From Anaerolineae bacterium (lineage in GTDB: Bacteria > Chloroflexota > Anaerolineae > UBA4142 > SHND01): a stretch of DNA of 64,000 nucleotides. The notes under the pieces were generated by a model. It was not told the DNA's origin and did not search any database. It saw only the letters and a list, made by a program, of their open reading frames with translations. Position numbers and translations under genes: made by a program. Location of the stretch: NCBI GenBank assembly GCA_020851635.1, contig JADZCJ010000107.1, positions 1 through 64,000 on the forward strand, given 5' to 3'. Shown here one piece after another: positions 35,541 through 44,444 of the stretch. The stretch's first letter is position 1; each line of letters opens with the position of its first letter.

Positions 35541-38321
35541 ATGAATTTCCCGCTCGTCCTCGTTCTCGTTCCGCTATTCTTTTTTCTCCCCGGATACCTG
35601 TTTAGCCGCCTGCTCTTTCGCAACCCCGACATCTTTTCTGCCGGGGAACGCGTGTTTCTTGCGATTGCGACGAGCGTGCTGGTGACCGCATGGCTCGCGC
35701 TCACGCTGGCGGAACTCGGCATTTTTTCTCTTTTGAATCTCGCTGCGTTGATAGCTATCCCGTGTGCGGCGCTCCGGTTGTTTGCGCGCGGGCGAATGAT
35801 CGCGTGGTCGTTTCGCGGGCTGCGACCGGATTGGGTTTTTGTCGCGAGCTTGTTGCTCGCCATCGCTCTGTTTTCGCGTCCCGGCGAATATATTCTTGGC
35901 AACACGGACGCGGGCGTCTATATCAATACGGGCGCGAACATTGCGCGCACCGGTTCGCTCGCGATTCACGATGCGGAGGTCGCGCGACTCGCGCCCGATC
36001 CTGCGAAAACTTTTTACTGGCAGCTCACCAACCCCTACATGCTTTATACGCAGGTGCGTATGCCGGGATTTTTTATCGCGGACCAGGCGCAGGGGTTGGT
36101 GCTGCCGCAGTTCTTGCACCTCTATCCCGCGTGGCTTGCAGTCTGGGACGCGCTGCTCGGTGTGCCGCTCGGGCTATACGCCACGCCTTTAATCGCGCTG
36201 CTGGCAAGTGTTGCATTCTTTCTGCTTGCCGGATTGCTGTTTGGGAAAAAGATCGCGCGCCTGGCATTTTTCCTCCTCGTCGTAACGGTACCGCAGTTTT
36301 GGTTTGCGCGCTATCCCGTTGCCGAAGCCATGACTCAATTTCTTGCGCTGACGGGCATGTACGCGCTCTTGAAAATGTCCGAGACAATCGCGCGCTCGAA
36401 AAATGATGAGGCAGGCGCAGCGGCGGGCGCTTGCGCTTGTGGACTGCCGCTGGTCGCGGGCGTTGCGTTTGGGCAGTTGTTTTTGGTCCGTTCGGACTCG
36501 ATTCTGTTTCTTGTGTCGATTGGGGTGTATGCGCTGGTCCTGATCTTGCTGCGGAAATGGCGGCGCGAGCACTGGGCGCTGTTTGGCGCGTTCGGCGTTG
36601 TGTTGGCGCAGGCGGTCGCGCACATGCTCGTCTTTGCGCCCAACTATTTGTATTATCAATATACACACGCGATGCGGATGCAGAACATTGACAAGTTGCT
36701 GCGCATTGAATTGCCCTCCGCCGAATCGTTGTTTACCCGGATCGAATATGCGCTCCTGGTCGTCGGGCTGATTGCAGTCGGTGTCGGCGCGTTGCTTGTG
36801 CTCGATCGGATCGTGCAGGCGGCACGCCGGCGCTGGGGGGTGGGGATCGGCGCGTTCGCCCGGCGTTCCGAAAAGTGGCTCAGGGTGGGCGGCGCGGGCG
36901 CGCTCGTCGCTTTGTTTGTCGCCTTTTATTTTATTCTGCCGCGTCCCGAGTCGCTCTATGCTTTCTTTGGAGGATTGACCCCTGCCGGGAGTGGGTCGAA
37001 CCTCATAAAACTGGGCTGGTATCTCTCGCCGTTTGGGATGCTCCTGGCGCTGCTGGGCGCGGTGGTTGTCGTCCTTCGAGATCTGAACACGCGAAATCTG
37101 TTTTTTATCGGGACTGCCGCGCTCTTTTCGTTTTTCTATCTGGATGAGCTCTATTCGAACCCCCATTATATCTATACGATGCGGCACTATATTCCGCTCG
37201 TCATCCCGCTTTTTGTGCTGTGCGCCGCGCGGGGAGTGGGATGGCTGTGGAGCGAATTTCCGCTCAAGAATCCGGGCTGGCAGCGGCTTGCGCGGATCGC
37301 GGCGGGTGGCGCGCTGGCGCTCTGGATGCTCTATAACGCTTATGCGATGGGCATTATTGATGCGAACCGCGCGCAGGGCGTCGCGCTGCGTCTGCCATTT
37401 GTATCCGAAACCGGGTCATGGGGTCCGGTGCGACTGGAGCCGTTTGAAAATTCAATCGTTGGCGTGAGGGAATTGGGCGGCGCGTACGAGCAGATGACAA
37501 GGAACGCGTCGCAGCTCGACCCGAACGCAGTCGTCATATTTTCCTCGGGGCGTGACGAACCTGCCGCGCTGGCGACCCCTTTGAAATATGTATTTGACCG
37601 GGATGCGTTTGTGACGGTGTTTAACAATCCGCCCGGCGACAAGATGGCGGGGATGATTGACAGCTGGCGCGCGCAGGGGCGCGAAGTGGTTTTGGCATTC
37701 GGGACAAACGGCGGCAAGCTGCAGATACCCAATTACGACCTGGAGCCGGCTGGAGAGTTTTCGTTGGATGTGCCGCAGTGGGCGTTTGCTTATGATTTTA
37801 TGCCGCGCTCTGCATGGCGTGTGAATCTGACCTATGCGCTCTTGCGCGCAGTGCCGCGCGCCGCGCCCGCAGAATATCCGTTTGTGCTTGATTTTGGCGG
37901 CGACGATTTCCCGTATCTCGTAAGGGGGTTTCTGGAGCGTGCGCCCGAGGCGCGAACGCGTTCGGTCGGCGCCATTTTGGCAGAGAACCGCAAGCTGCAG
38001 GATGTCAAATGGATTGGCGGCGTGATACGTGTGCCGGTCCCGGATACGACGTCCGAGGGGCTTGTCGTCACGGTCCGCGCCCGCGCGCCGCGCGATGGGA
38101 CGCGGTTTGAACTCAAACACAAGGACCGGGTGCTTGGCGCGCTCGTTTTGTCGGACGAATTTGAAACCTACACGATGCCCCTGGCGCCCGCCGCGTTGGA
38201 ATCCACCTCCGAGGGGTATCTGCTGGAACTGGCTGCCGAAACGACATTTGATAATCAGGGACGGATCCTGGGGGCGGAACTCGAATCGTTCCAAGTCACG
38301 CGGGCGACGCCCGCGCGCTGA
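35541..38321 (+). CDS. Large membrane glycosyltransferase-like protein (GT39/GT-C type)
   Basis: 926 residues. The first two-thirds holds roughly 13 transmembrane segments with an extracytoplasmic loop after the third or fourth that contains GNTDAGVYINTGANIARTG, in the position where GT-C enzymes keep their catalytic Asp. The last third (about residues 640-926) is soluble, beta-rich and probably external. GT-C proteins transfer sugars from polyprenyl-phosphate donors outside the membrane, which fits a neighbouring dolichyl-phosphate-type GT2. The exact substrate is unknown. Internal antisense ORFs are ignored as shadows. Confidence 0.82.
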   Translation: MNFPLVLVLVPLFFFLPGYLFSRLLFRNPDIFSAGERVFLAIATSVLVTAWLALTLAELGIFSLLNLAALIAIPCAALRLFARGRMIAWSFRGLRPDWVFVASLLLAIALFSRPGEYILGNTDAGVYINTGANIARTGSLAIHDAEVARLAPDPAKTFYWQLTNPYMLYTQVRMPGFFIADQAQGLVLPQFLHLYPAWLAVWDALLGVPLGLYATPLIALLASVAFFLLAGLLFGKKIARLAFFLLVVTVPQFWFARYPVAEAMTQFLALTGMYALLKMSETIARSKNDEAGAAAGACACGLPLVAGVAFGQLFLVRSDSILFLVSIGVYALVLILLRKWRREHWALFGAFGVVLAQAVAHMLVFAPNYLYYQYTHAMRMQNIDKLLRIELPSAESLFTRIEYALLVVGLIAVGVGALLVLDRIVQAARRRWGVGIGAFARRSEKWLRVGGAGALVALFVAFYFILPRPESLYAFFGGLTPAGSGSNLIKLGWYLSPFGMLLALLGAVVVVLRDLNTRNLFFIGTAALFSFFYLDELYSNPHYIYTMRHYIPLVIPLFVLCAARGVGWLWSEFPLKNPGWQRLARIAAGGALALWMLYNAYAMGIIDANRAQGVALRLPFVSETGSWGPVRLEPFENSIVGVRELGGAYEQMTRNASQLDPNAVVIFSSGRDEPAALATPLKYVFDRDAFVTVFNNPPGDKMAGMIDSWRAQGREVVLAFGTNGGKLQIPNYDLEPAGEFSLDVPQWAFAYDFMPRSAWRVNLTYALLRAVPRAAPAEYPFVLDFGGDDFPYLVRGFLERAPEARTRSVGAILAENRKLQDVKWIGGVIRVPVPDTTSEGLVVTVRARAPRDGTRFELKHKDRVLGALVLSDEFETYTMPLAPAALESTSEGYLLELAAETTFDNQGRILGAELESFQVTRATPAR

Positions 38322-38392
38322 GGATCGCGTATGCCCGCACGTCCGGTCGAGTTGAAACGGCAAACCGGGCGCAATTCTCATTTTGAAGCAGG

Positions 38393-38422
38393 TTGGGCAC
38401 TTTGTCCGTTTGCCCCTATAAT
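38393..38422 (+). promoter_or_regulatory. Internal promoter, leaderless, for the DPM1-like gene
   Basis: TTGGGC (38393-38398), an 18-bp spacer, then TATAAT (38417-38422); the GTG start codon at 38429 is six bases after the -10 box, exactly where transcription would begin. Confidence 0.65.
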
Positions 38423-38428
38423 CCTGAT

Positions 38429-39337
38429 GTGCTAACTCAATCTCAACTCGTCGAACCGCCGCTGCGTGTCCAAGACCAATTCATCAGCATCATTATTCCC
38501 GCCTACAACGAACAAGAAGGTATTGGTGAAACGCTCACCCGCATTTTCGAGACGATGGACGCGGCAAAATATGATTACGAGGTCATTGTCGTCAACGACG
38601 GCTCGACCGATCACACCGCGGATGAGGTAATAAAGTTCCCGCGCGCAACGCTGGTGAATCACAATCGCAATCGCGGCAGCGGCGCGTCCACCAATACAGG
38701 GGTCAAGCACGCGCGCGGCGGAATTTGCGTCATGACCGACGGCGACGGCACATACCCGGTGCAGGATATTCCGCGCCTCTTGGCAGAGATGGACGAGAAC
38801 GAAATGGTGATTGGCGCGCGGACGCGTGAAGCAGGGACAATGCGCGTCCTGCGCACACCTGCCAAATGGTTCATTCGCTCACTCGCCTCTTTTCTCACCG
38901 ATACGAAAATCCCCGACCTGAACAGCGGCTTGCGCGCATTCAAAAAGGTTAACGCGTTGAAATATGCGCATATTTTGCCGCAGGGGCAGTCGTGGGTCTC
39001 GACCATCACGCTGGCGCACCTGTCCGATGATCTGGATGTCAAGTGGATTCCGATTGATTATTACGAGCGCAAAGGCAAGTCCAAGTTTCGCCCCGTTCAG
39101 GACACGTACAACTATTTGATGCTGGTCCTGCGCACCGTGATGTATTTCAACCCGATGAAGATTCTGTTTCCCATCGGCGCGCTGATTCTGCTGGCGGGCA
39201 TCTTGCGGCAGCTCTGGTGGTTTGTGACGGGCAATCTGGTCGTGCACAGTTCAAACGTCCTGCTGGTGATTGCGGGACTGAATATCGTAATGATGGCGCT
39301 GCTGGCGGACCTGGTGGTGCGGCGCGCAAGGCAGTAA
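38429..39337 (+). CDS. DPM1-like family 2 glycosyltransferase
   Basis: 302 residues from the GTG at 38429; the upstream in-frame TTG at 38393 coincides with the promoter. GT-A motifs are SIIIPAYNEQEGIGETL, VVNDGSTDHTAD and the DxD in MTDGDGTYPVQDIP. Two C-terminal membrane segments follow (ILFPIGALILLAGILRQLWW and LLVIAGLNIVMMALLADLVV). Proteins like this make polyprenyl-phosphate sugars, which would feed the GT-C protein encoded upstream. A two-base gap precedes the next GTG. Confidence 0.92.
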   Translation: MLTQSQLVEPPLRVQDQFISIIIPAYNEQEGIGETLTRIFETMDAAKYDYEVIVVNDGSTDHTADEVIKFPRATLVNHNRNRGSGASTNTGVKHARGGICVMTDGDGTYPVQDIPRLLAEMDENEMVIGARTREAGTMRVLRTPAKWFIRSLASFLTDTKIPDLNSGLRAFKKVNALKYAHILPQGQSWVSTITLAHLSDDLDVKWIPIDYYERKGKSKFRPVQDTYNYLMLVLRTVMYFNPMKILFPIGALILLAGILRQLWWFVTGNLVVHSSNVLLVIAGLNIVMMALLADLVVRRARQ

Positions 39338-39338
39338 C

Positions 39339-40283
39339 GTGGCGCGACAAGCGGGCACGGCGCAAGCAGAGCCGGACGGATTTCATAAAGGGGCGGCGGA
39401 ACACGCCCCCCCTTTTTTTGTTTCTATCCTCATCGTAAACTATAACGGCGCACAATGGTTGGCGAGTTGTCTCGCCTCGCTGCTCGCCCAGACGTATCGC
39501 CCGTTTGAAGTTATTGTCGTGGACAATAACTCGACCGATGATTCGTGCGCCATGATCGAACGGCAGTTTCCAACCATCCGATTGATTCGCAGTGAAACGA
39601 ATGTGGGATTTGCCGAGGGCAATAACGTCGGACTCGCGGCAGCGCGCGGCGACATGATCGCCACCTTGAACACAGACACACGCGCGGAACCGGACTATAT
39701 GGAAAAACTGATCGCCCCCATGCAGGACGCGCGTGTCGGGGCATGTGCGCCCTTGATGCTCGAGATGGAACGTCCGGAAATAGTGGACGCGGCGGGCATT
39801 CGTGTGGATGCTTTTGGTTTTGCGTGGAACATCGGGGCAGGGGAACCCGCGGACCATTTTTCCGTCACAGCCGGGGTATTTGGCGCTTGCGCGGGCGCGG
39901 CACTGTATCGCCGCGCAATGTTGGATGCGATCGGTTTTTTCGATGGCGACTATTTTGGCTTTTACGAGGATGCGGATTTGGCATGGCGCGCGCGCAACGC
40001 GGGCTGGGAAACCGTGTGCGTTCCTGCCGCGCGGGTCTATCACCAACATGGGGCAAGCTTTGGTAAAATAGCCCCGCGCAAAACTTTTCTGATCGCACGC
40101 AACCGTTGGTGGACGATGTTCAAGAACTATTCCGCGACCCGGTTCGCGCTCATGCTTCCACTGCTCGCCGTCGCGGACCTGTTCTCGCTGCTTGCGGCTG
40201 CCGCCCGCGGGCATTTCAGGCAAGCATGGCAAGGGCGTGTCCACGCCTGGCGTCATCGCAAGTCGCCCATCGTGTATCGCTGA
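39339..40283 (+). CDS. Family 2 glycosyltransferase (rhamnosyltransferase-like)
   Basis: 314 residues from a GTG one base after the previous stop. SILIVNYNGAQWLASCL near residue 28, VVDNNSTDDS, ATLNTDTRAEPDYM (DxD) and the acceptor-site ALYRRAMLDAIGFFDGDYFG plus YEDADLAWR match the rhamnosyl- and N-acetylglucosaminyl-transferase type of GT2. Last gene of the polysaccharide operon. The start could lie a little downstream because the first 25 residues are not conserved-looking. Confidence 0.92.
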   Translation: MARQAGTAQAEPDGFHKGAAEHAPPFFVSILIVNYNGAQWLASCLASLLAQTYRPFEVIVVDNNSTDDSCAMIERQFPTIRLIRSETNVGFAEGNNVGLAAARGDMIATLNTDTRAEPDYMEKLIAPMQDARVGACAPLMLEMERPEIVDAAGIRVDAFGFAWNIGAGEPADHFSVTAGVFGACAGAALYRRAMLDAIGFFDGDYFGFYEDADLAWRARNAGWETVCVPAARVYHQHGASFGKIAPRKTFLIARNRWWTMFKNYSATRFALMLPLLAVADLFSLLAAAARGHFRQAWQGRVHAWRHRKSPIVYR

Positions 40284-40355
40284 TCGCGTATCGTCAATCA
40301 GAAAGCAGAAACCTCAATTTCCAATTTCAATTCCACTTTAACACTCGAGGTATCC

Positions 40356-41036
40356 ATGCAAATTCCCTTTTCCGCCGGCGCGACCTTGACACAGGGCTTT
40401 GGCGAAAACCCGCAGGACTATCAGAAATTTAGTTTGAATGGTCACGAGGGATTGGATTACATTCCAAAGGATGAGGACAAGCGAGTGTATGCGGTCGAGA
40501 GCGGTCTCGTCGTCAGCGATATAGATGACCCCGTGCAGGGCAAATCCTACGGAATTAATGTGGTGATTTATGTGCCCGCGAACCGCCGCTTGTGGACGTA
40601 CGCGCACCTGGCGCAGAATTTTGTCAACAAGGGCGACAAGGTCCTGCGCGGACAGCCGATTGGCATGATGGGAGACACGGGCAATACCAGGGGAGCGCAC
40701 CTGCATCTGGGGTTGCGCCAGACGGACGCCGCAGGGAATCCGATCAACGACAGCAACGGGTTCAAAGGTTTTGTGGACCCCGCGCCGGTCGTACAGCGTT
40801 TGACGGGACTCGAACAGGCGGCGCTCGACCGCGCGAACGCGGCGCAGCCCTGGATGCCTGTCAACAATACGGCGGCGTTGTGGCGCTTTGCTCAGGCGAA
40901 CGGGCTGCAGGACCAGCAGACGGATGAGATTCCCTTTACGCACAATGGGACTCGCTATATCGCCCAAGTGTTTAACAAGGGGATTGTTTATGTCAAGGTT
41001 GGCGATTGGGGCAATATCAAGTTCATTCCGAAATAG
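40356..41036 (+). CDS. M23 family metallopeptidase-like protein
   Basis: 226 residues. The lysostaphin-type zinc motifs are GHEGLDYIP (H...D) near residue 30 and GAHLHLGLR (HxH) near residue 115, with RLWTYAHLA between. M23 enzymes cut peptide cross-links in peptidoglycan or act as envelope regulators. No signal peptide or membrane segment is visible, so export is unproven. A C-terminal extension of about 80 residues has no assigned domain. It precedes the translin gene by 41 bp. Confidence 0.88.
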   Translation: MQIPFSAGATLTQGFGENPQDYQKFSLNGHEGLDYIPKDEDKRVYAVESGLVVSDIDDPVQGKSYGINVVIYVPANRRLWTYAHLAQNFVNKGDKVLRGQPIGMMGDTGNTRGAHLHLGLRQTDAAGNPINDSNGFKGFVDPAPVVQRLTGLEQAALDRANAAQPWMPVNNTAALWRFAQANGLQDQQTDEIPFTHNGTRYIAQVFNKGIVYVKVGDWGNIKFIPK

Positions 41037-41077
41037 AAAAATAGCTTTTGCAGCTTGCCGAAAAGAGAAACATATAC

Positions 41078-41740
41078 ATGCAGGGTCTCGAACAAATCGA
41101 AGAAAAAATCCGTAATGCGTTTGTGGCAAAAAATGCGGCACGCGATTCTGCGCTCTCGAAATCGCGCGAGGTGATTCGTCATTGTTCGCTCTCGATACGC
41201 GCATCGCATCGCGGCGAATACGACCAGGCGGCAAAAATTCTGGAAACGGGACGCGTGGTCGCCGACGCGATGAAAGCGGACGTAGCGCCATATCCCGATC
41301 TATACTATACGGGCTATGTGCAGGACGCGCTCAAAGAAGTGACCGAGGCGCACATTGTGTTGGCGCTGCTCACAAACCAGCCGCTGCCGGACCCCGACAC
41401 ATTGGGCGTTGACTATGCGGCATATCTGAACGGGCTGGGCGAAGCGACGACGGAATTGCGGCGTTATATCCTGGACATTATTCGGCACGAAAAGTTGGAG
41501 CGCAGCGAAGACATGCTTCAGGCGATGGACGACATTTACGCGATGCTCGTCACGATGGATTTTCCCGACGCGCTCACGGGGGGCTTGAGGCGGCAAACAG
41601 ATATTGTGCGCGGGGTGTTGGAGAAAACGCGCGGCGATTTGACCGTGGCATGGCGGCAGGAAAAACTGGGCGCGCAGCTGCGCGACTTTGAGAGTCAATT
41701 CAAGGGCAGAGTGCAGCGTGGAGCGCTCGAAAACGACTGA
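41078..41740 (+). CDS. Translin family protein
   Basis: 220 residues from the ATG at 41078, preceded by AAAGAG. All-helical, with the translin core LGVDYAAYLNGLGEATTELR, the dimer helix AMDDIYAMLVTMDFPDALTG and GGLRRQTDIVRGVLEKTRGD. Translins form octameric nucleic-acid-binding rings; in eukaryotes translin with TRAX makes the C3PO RNase. Prokaryotic homologues are mostly archaeal, with a scatter in bacteria including Chloroflexota. Catalytic acidic residues of TRAX are not evident, so binding without cleavage is the cautious reading. The next gene starts inside its last codons. Confidence 0.9.
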   Translation: MQGLEQIEEKIRNAFVAKNAARDSALSKSREVIRHCSLSIRASHRGEYDQAAKILETGRVVADAMKADVAPYPDLYYTGYVQDALKEVTEAHIVLALLTNQPLPDPDTLGVDYAAYLNGLGEATTELRRYILDIIRHEKLERSEDMLQAMDDIYAMLVTMDFPDALTGGLRRQTDIVRGVLEKTRGDLTVAWRQEKLGAQLRDFESQFKGRVQRGALEND

Positions 41741-41984
41741 GGAGATTATTCGCGCGAGCGAGATTGGCGAATACGCGCATTGTCATCGCGCGTGGTGGTT
41801 GGGGCGCGTGCAAGGGGTCGAGAACCGCAATCGCGGCCGAATGGAGGCGGGAACGGCGCAGCATCAGGCGCACGGTCGGCGCGTCGCCCTGACCTCGTTG
41901 CTGCGCGCGGCTGCCGCGGCTTGTGTGATTGTTGCGGTTGCGGCGGGAGTCGCGCTTGTGCTGAGAATACTGGGTCTGGTTTGA
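41718..41984 (+). CDS. Small protein: Cas4-like N-terminal motif followed by a membrane segment
   Basis: About 88 residues from a GTG that overlaps the translin gene by 23 bp. Residues 10-50 read ASEIGEYAHCHRAWWLGR then GRMEAGTAQHQAHGR, the pattern (C.R.WW....., then G..QH..H) that opens Cas4 and other RecB-like PD-(D/E)XK nucleases. The nuclease core is missing: a 20-residue membrane segment (AAAAACVIVAVAAGVALVL) follows instead and the protein ends. It may be a degenerate nuclease relic or a small membrane adaptor. Only one Cys remains of the four that usually bind the Fe-S cluster. Confidence 0.65.
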   Translation: MERSKTTEEIIRASEIGEYAHCHRAWWLGRVQGVENRNRGRMEAGTAQHQAHGRRVALTSLLRAAAAACVIVAVAAGVALVLRILGLV

Positions 41985-42038
41985 ATTCAATGATCCTCGC
42001 TGGCGAAATTCACGTTGCCTTGTGTCGGTCAATAAAAG

Positions 42039-42548
42039 CTACTCGGAACAGGCAAAGATTTCTTGAATCGCCTGACGGTGCGTTTCAAAGGCGAGCATCT
42101 CGACAGTAATTTCATCGGCGGCGAAAAATTTTACGTCGGTGGTATCTGTCCCCGCCCGGGGTGAACCGCCGATCACGTGAGCGCGATAGAGGATCAAAAG
42201 CCCCGACGTGTGCCGATTCGCATGTTGGTACGAGTAGACGGCGTGCAATCCATCCAACGCGACCTCCAGTCCCGTCTCTTCGAGACATTCTCGCACGGCT
42301 CCCGCTTCCGCGGACTCGTCGCCTTCCATAAATCCTGCAGGCAAACCCCAATACCCCTTGCGCGGTTCCTCCCCACGCAAAACCAGGCAAAAGCGGTTCC
42401 GGTCATCGGTGAGGAGGACTCCGACGGCGAGCGCGGGGTTGGCATAATGCGTAAAACCGCACTGCGGGCAGGTTGGGCGCAGTCGTCTATCGTCTTTTTC
42501 GCGCAGCACCAGCTCATGCCCACAGCGGGGACAAAAATTGAAAGGCAT
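42039..42548 (-). CDS. NUDIX hydrolase with N-terminal zinc ribbon
   Basis: 169 residues from the ATG at 42548. An N-terminal zinc ribbon (CPRCGHE...CPQCGF) is followed by the Nudix box GFMEGDESAEAGAVRECLEE-TGLEV near residues 74-98. This architecture is the NudC/NADH pyrophosphatase-like or ADP-ribose pyrophosphatase-like group that hydrolyses nucleoside diphosphates linked to another moiety; the substrate is not determined by sequence. It converges on the upstream plus-strand gene and is divergent from the ABC cluster. Confidence 0.9.
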   Translation of the reverse strand: MPFNFCPRCGHELVLREKDDRRLRPTCPQCGFTHYANPALAVGVLLTDDRNRFCLVLRGEEPRKGYWGLPAGFMEGDESAEAGAVRECLEETGLEVALDGLHAVYSYQHANRHTSGLLILYRAHVIGGSPRAGTDTTDVKFFAADEITVEMLAFETHRQAIQEIFACSE

Positions 42549-42721
42549 GAGCACGATTTTACCATGTCTCGATACATCCGGGCATTGGGCCGTTTCCAAG
42601 ACATGCTATAAATTCTGGCACCGCGCGGCGATCACTTTGCCGTGCCTTTTAATGCCAATTTCATGTCGAGTTTATCTCTGGACGGCAAGCTCAAGAACCG
42701 AACTTTTTTTGGGAGCATGTG

Positions 42722-43735
42722 ATGAGCGTTATATCCAAGGGCGCTGCTGTGAACGGCGAAAACGCGATCGAGGTTGTCAATCTCAATAAATATTATGGCG
42801 AGCGTCATGCTCTTTGCGATTTGAATTTCACCGTCAAGCGCGGTGAAATTCTTGGTTTTCTGGGTCCGAATGGCGCGGGCAAAACGACGGCGATGCGCAT
42901 CCTCACGGGGTATATGCCTCCTTCGTCGGGGACGGCGCGCGTCGCGGGTTATGATGTGATCAAACACTCGCTCGAGGTGCGCGCCAATATTGGGTATCTG
43001 CCCGAGACAGTGCCGCTCTATCTGGATATGACTGTCGCGGATTACCTTGCATTTGTCGCCAGACTGCATCATGTCAAGAATGTGAGGAACGCTGTCGAAA
43101 GGGCGATGGACCTGGTGAATATCCGAGACCGCGCTGACAACACCATCAATAAACTCTCCAAAGGGTATCGCCAACGCGTCGGAATCGCGCAGGCGATCGC
43201 GCACGAACCCGCCGTCTTGATCTTGGACGAACCGACGGTCGGGTTGGACCCGCGGCAGATCATCGAAGTCCGCGAATTGATTCGCAACCTGGGCAAAGAG
43301 CATACCATCATTCTTTCGACGCACATTCTTCCCGAAGTCAGCCAGACCTGCTCGCGCGTGTTGATCATTCGCGAAGGCCAAATTGTGGCGGAGGATACAC
43401 CTCAGCGTCTGGGCACGGGCATGTCACAGTCCCAGCACATTCATTTGCAGGTGGCACACGCCGCGCCCGAAATTGCCGGCGAGCTGGAAAAAATTCAGGG
43501 TGTTTTGACGGTTCGGACAATCGGCGATGACGCGTACGATATCGAAACGACGCTCAATCATGATCGCCGCTCCGACGTTGCCGCAATGGCTGTGCAGCGC
43601 GGGTGGGGCGTCCTCGAACTGTGTCACGTCCGGCTTTCACTCGAGGATGTGTTCCTGCAGTTGACAATGCAAGAAGAGACTGACCTGGTGAGCGAGTATC
43701 TCGATTCTACGGAGGGTCGAATCAGCGATGACTAG
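42722..43735 (+). CDS. ABC transporter ATP-binding protein (GldA-like)
   Basis: 337 residues from the ATG at 42722, preceded by GGGAG; a GTG at 42719 is also in frame. Walker A GPNGAGKTT near residue 50, signature LSKGYRQRVGIAQ near residue 144 and Walker B VLILDEPTVGLDP near residue 165. The roughly 100-residue C-terminal extension is typical of ABC-2 exporters. It forms an operon with an ABC-2 permease, a GldG-like protein and a DUF4340 protein; comparable clusters are known from gliding bacteria, where GldA/F/G are needed for motility, but here the exported substrate is unknown. Confidence 0.95.
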   Translation: MSVISKGAAVNGENAIEVVNLNKYYGERHALCDLNFTVKRGEILGFLGPNGAGKTTAMRILTGYMPPSSGTARVAGYDVIKHSLEVRANIGYLPETVPLYLDMTVADYLAFVARLHHVKNVRNAVERAMDLVNIRDRADNTINKLSKGYRQRVGIAQAIAHEPAVLILDEPTVGLDPRQIIEVRELIRNLGKEHTIILSTHILPEVSQTCSRVLIIREGQIVAEDTPQRLGTGMSQSQHIHLQVAHAAPEIAGELEKIQGVLTVRTIGDDAYDIETTLNHDRRSDVAAMAVQRGWGVLELCHVRLSLEDVFLQLTMQEETDLVSEYLDSTEGRISDD

Positions 43736-44444
43736 CGTGATCACGATTGCGGGTCGCGAGTTGAAAGCGTATCTTTTTTCGCCGCTTGCCTGGATCATAC
43801 TTGGACTTTTTGCCTTTTTCACGGGCTTTATTTTTGTCCAGATCATGGTGGCATCGCGGGTGGCGGACATGGCGCCGCTTTTTAACTGGATTGCGGTGCT
43901 ATCGTTGATTCTGGCTCCCGCGCTCACCATGCGGCTCTTTAGCGAAGAATACAAACTGGGCACCATGGAAATGCTTTTGACGGCGCCCGCGCGGGATTGG
44001 CAAATCGTCGTCGGGAAGTTTATCGCCGCGTGGGTCGGGTTTGCGGTGTTGTTGATTCCGACGCTGTGGCAGGTCTTGATCCTCGAGCGGTACGGAGACC
44101 CGGATTATGGCATTCTCGGCGCGAGTTATCTCGGCGCCCTGCTCCTCGGCGCGGCATTTGTTGGGATTGGCATGTTTGCCTCGTCACTCACACAAAATCA
44201 ATTCATCGCCTATATGATCGGAATGATCGCGCTGCTCTTTTTGTGGGTTGCCGATGCTCCCGCCAACGCCATCGGACAAAACAATCCTATCGCCGATTTT
44301 TTTCGCTATCTCGCCCTGCCGGGGCAGTTTCAAGAGTTTTTTAATGGGGTCATTGCGTCGCAGCATGTGTTGTTTTTTGTCAGCATTGCGCTAATCACCA
44401 TCGTTCTGACGACGTTGGTCGTCTCCAGCCGGAGGTGGCGGTAA
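43728..44444 (+). CDS. ABC-2 type permease (GldF-like)
   Basis: 238 residues with six transmembrane segments. N-terminal REL.AY....LAWII.GLFAFF matches the GldF-like ABC-2 permease start, and FSEEYKLGTMEMLLTAPARDWQIVVGKF is the conserved cytoplasmic loop that contacts the ATPase. It overlaps the ATPase gene by eight bases and the GldG-like gene by ten. Confidence 0.93.
   Translation: MTSVITIAGRELKAYLFSPLAWIILGLFAFFTGFIFVQIMVASRVADMAPLFNWIAVLSLILAPALTMRLFSEEYKLGTMEMLLTAPARDWQIVVGKFIAAWVGFAVLLIPTLWQVLILERYGDPDYGILGASYLGALLLGAAFVGIGMFASSLTQNQFIAYMIGMIALLFLWVADAPANAIGQNNPIADFFRYLALPGQFQEFFNGVIASQHVLFFVSIALITIVLTTLVVSSRRWR

Noticed and set aside
36189-37187. 332-residue minus-strand frame inside the large membrane protein gene
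   Set aside because: Highly charged Arg/Gln-rich translation typical of antisense to hydrophobic coding sequence; the plus-strand gene is clearly real.
41718-41984. Functional Cas4 nuclease as part of a CRISPR locus
   Set aside because: No PD-(D/E)XK core, only one Cys, and no cas genes or repeats are present in the window.
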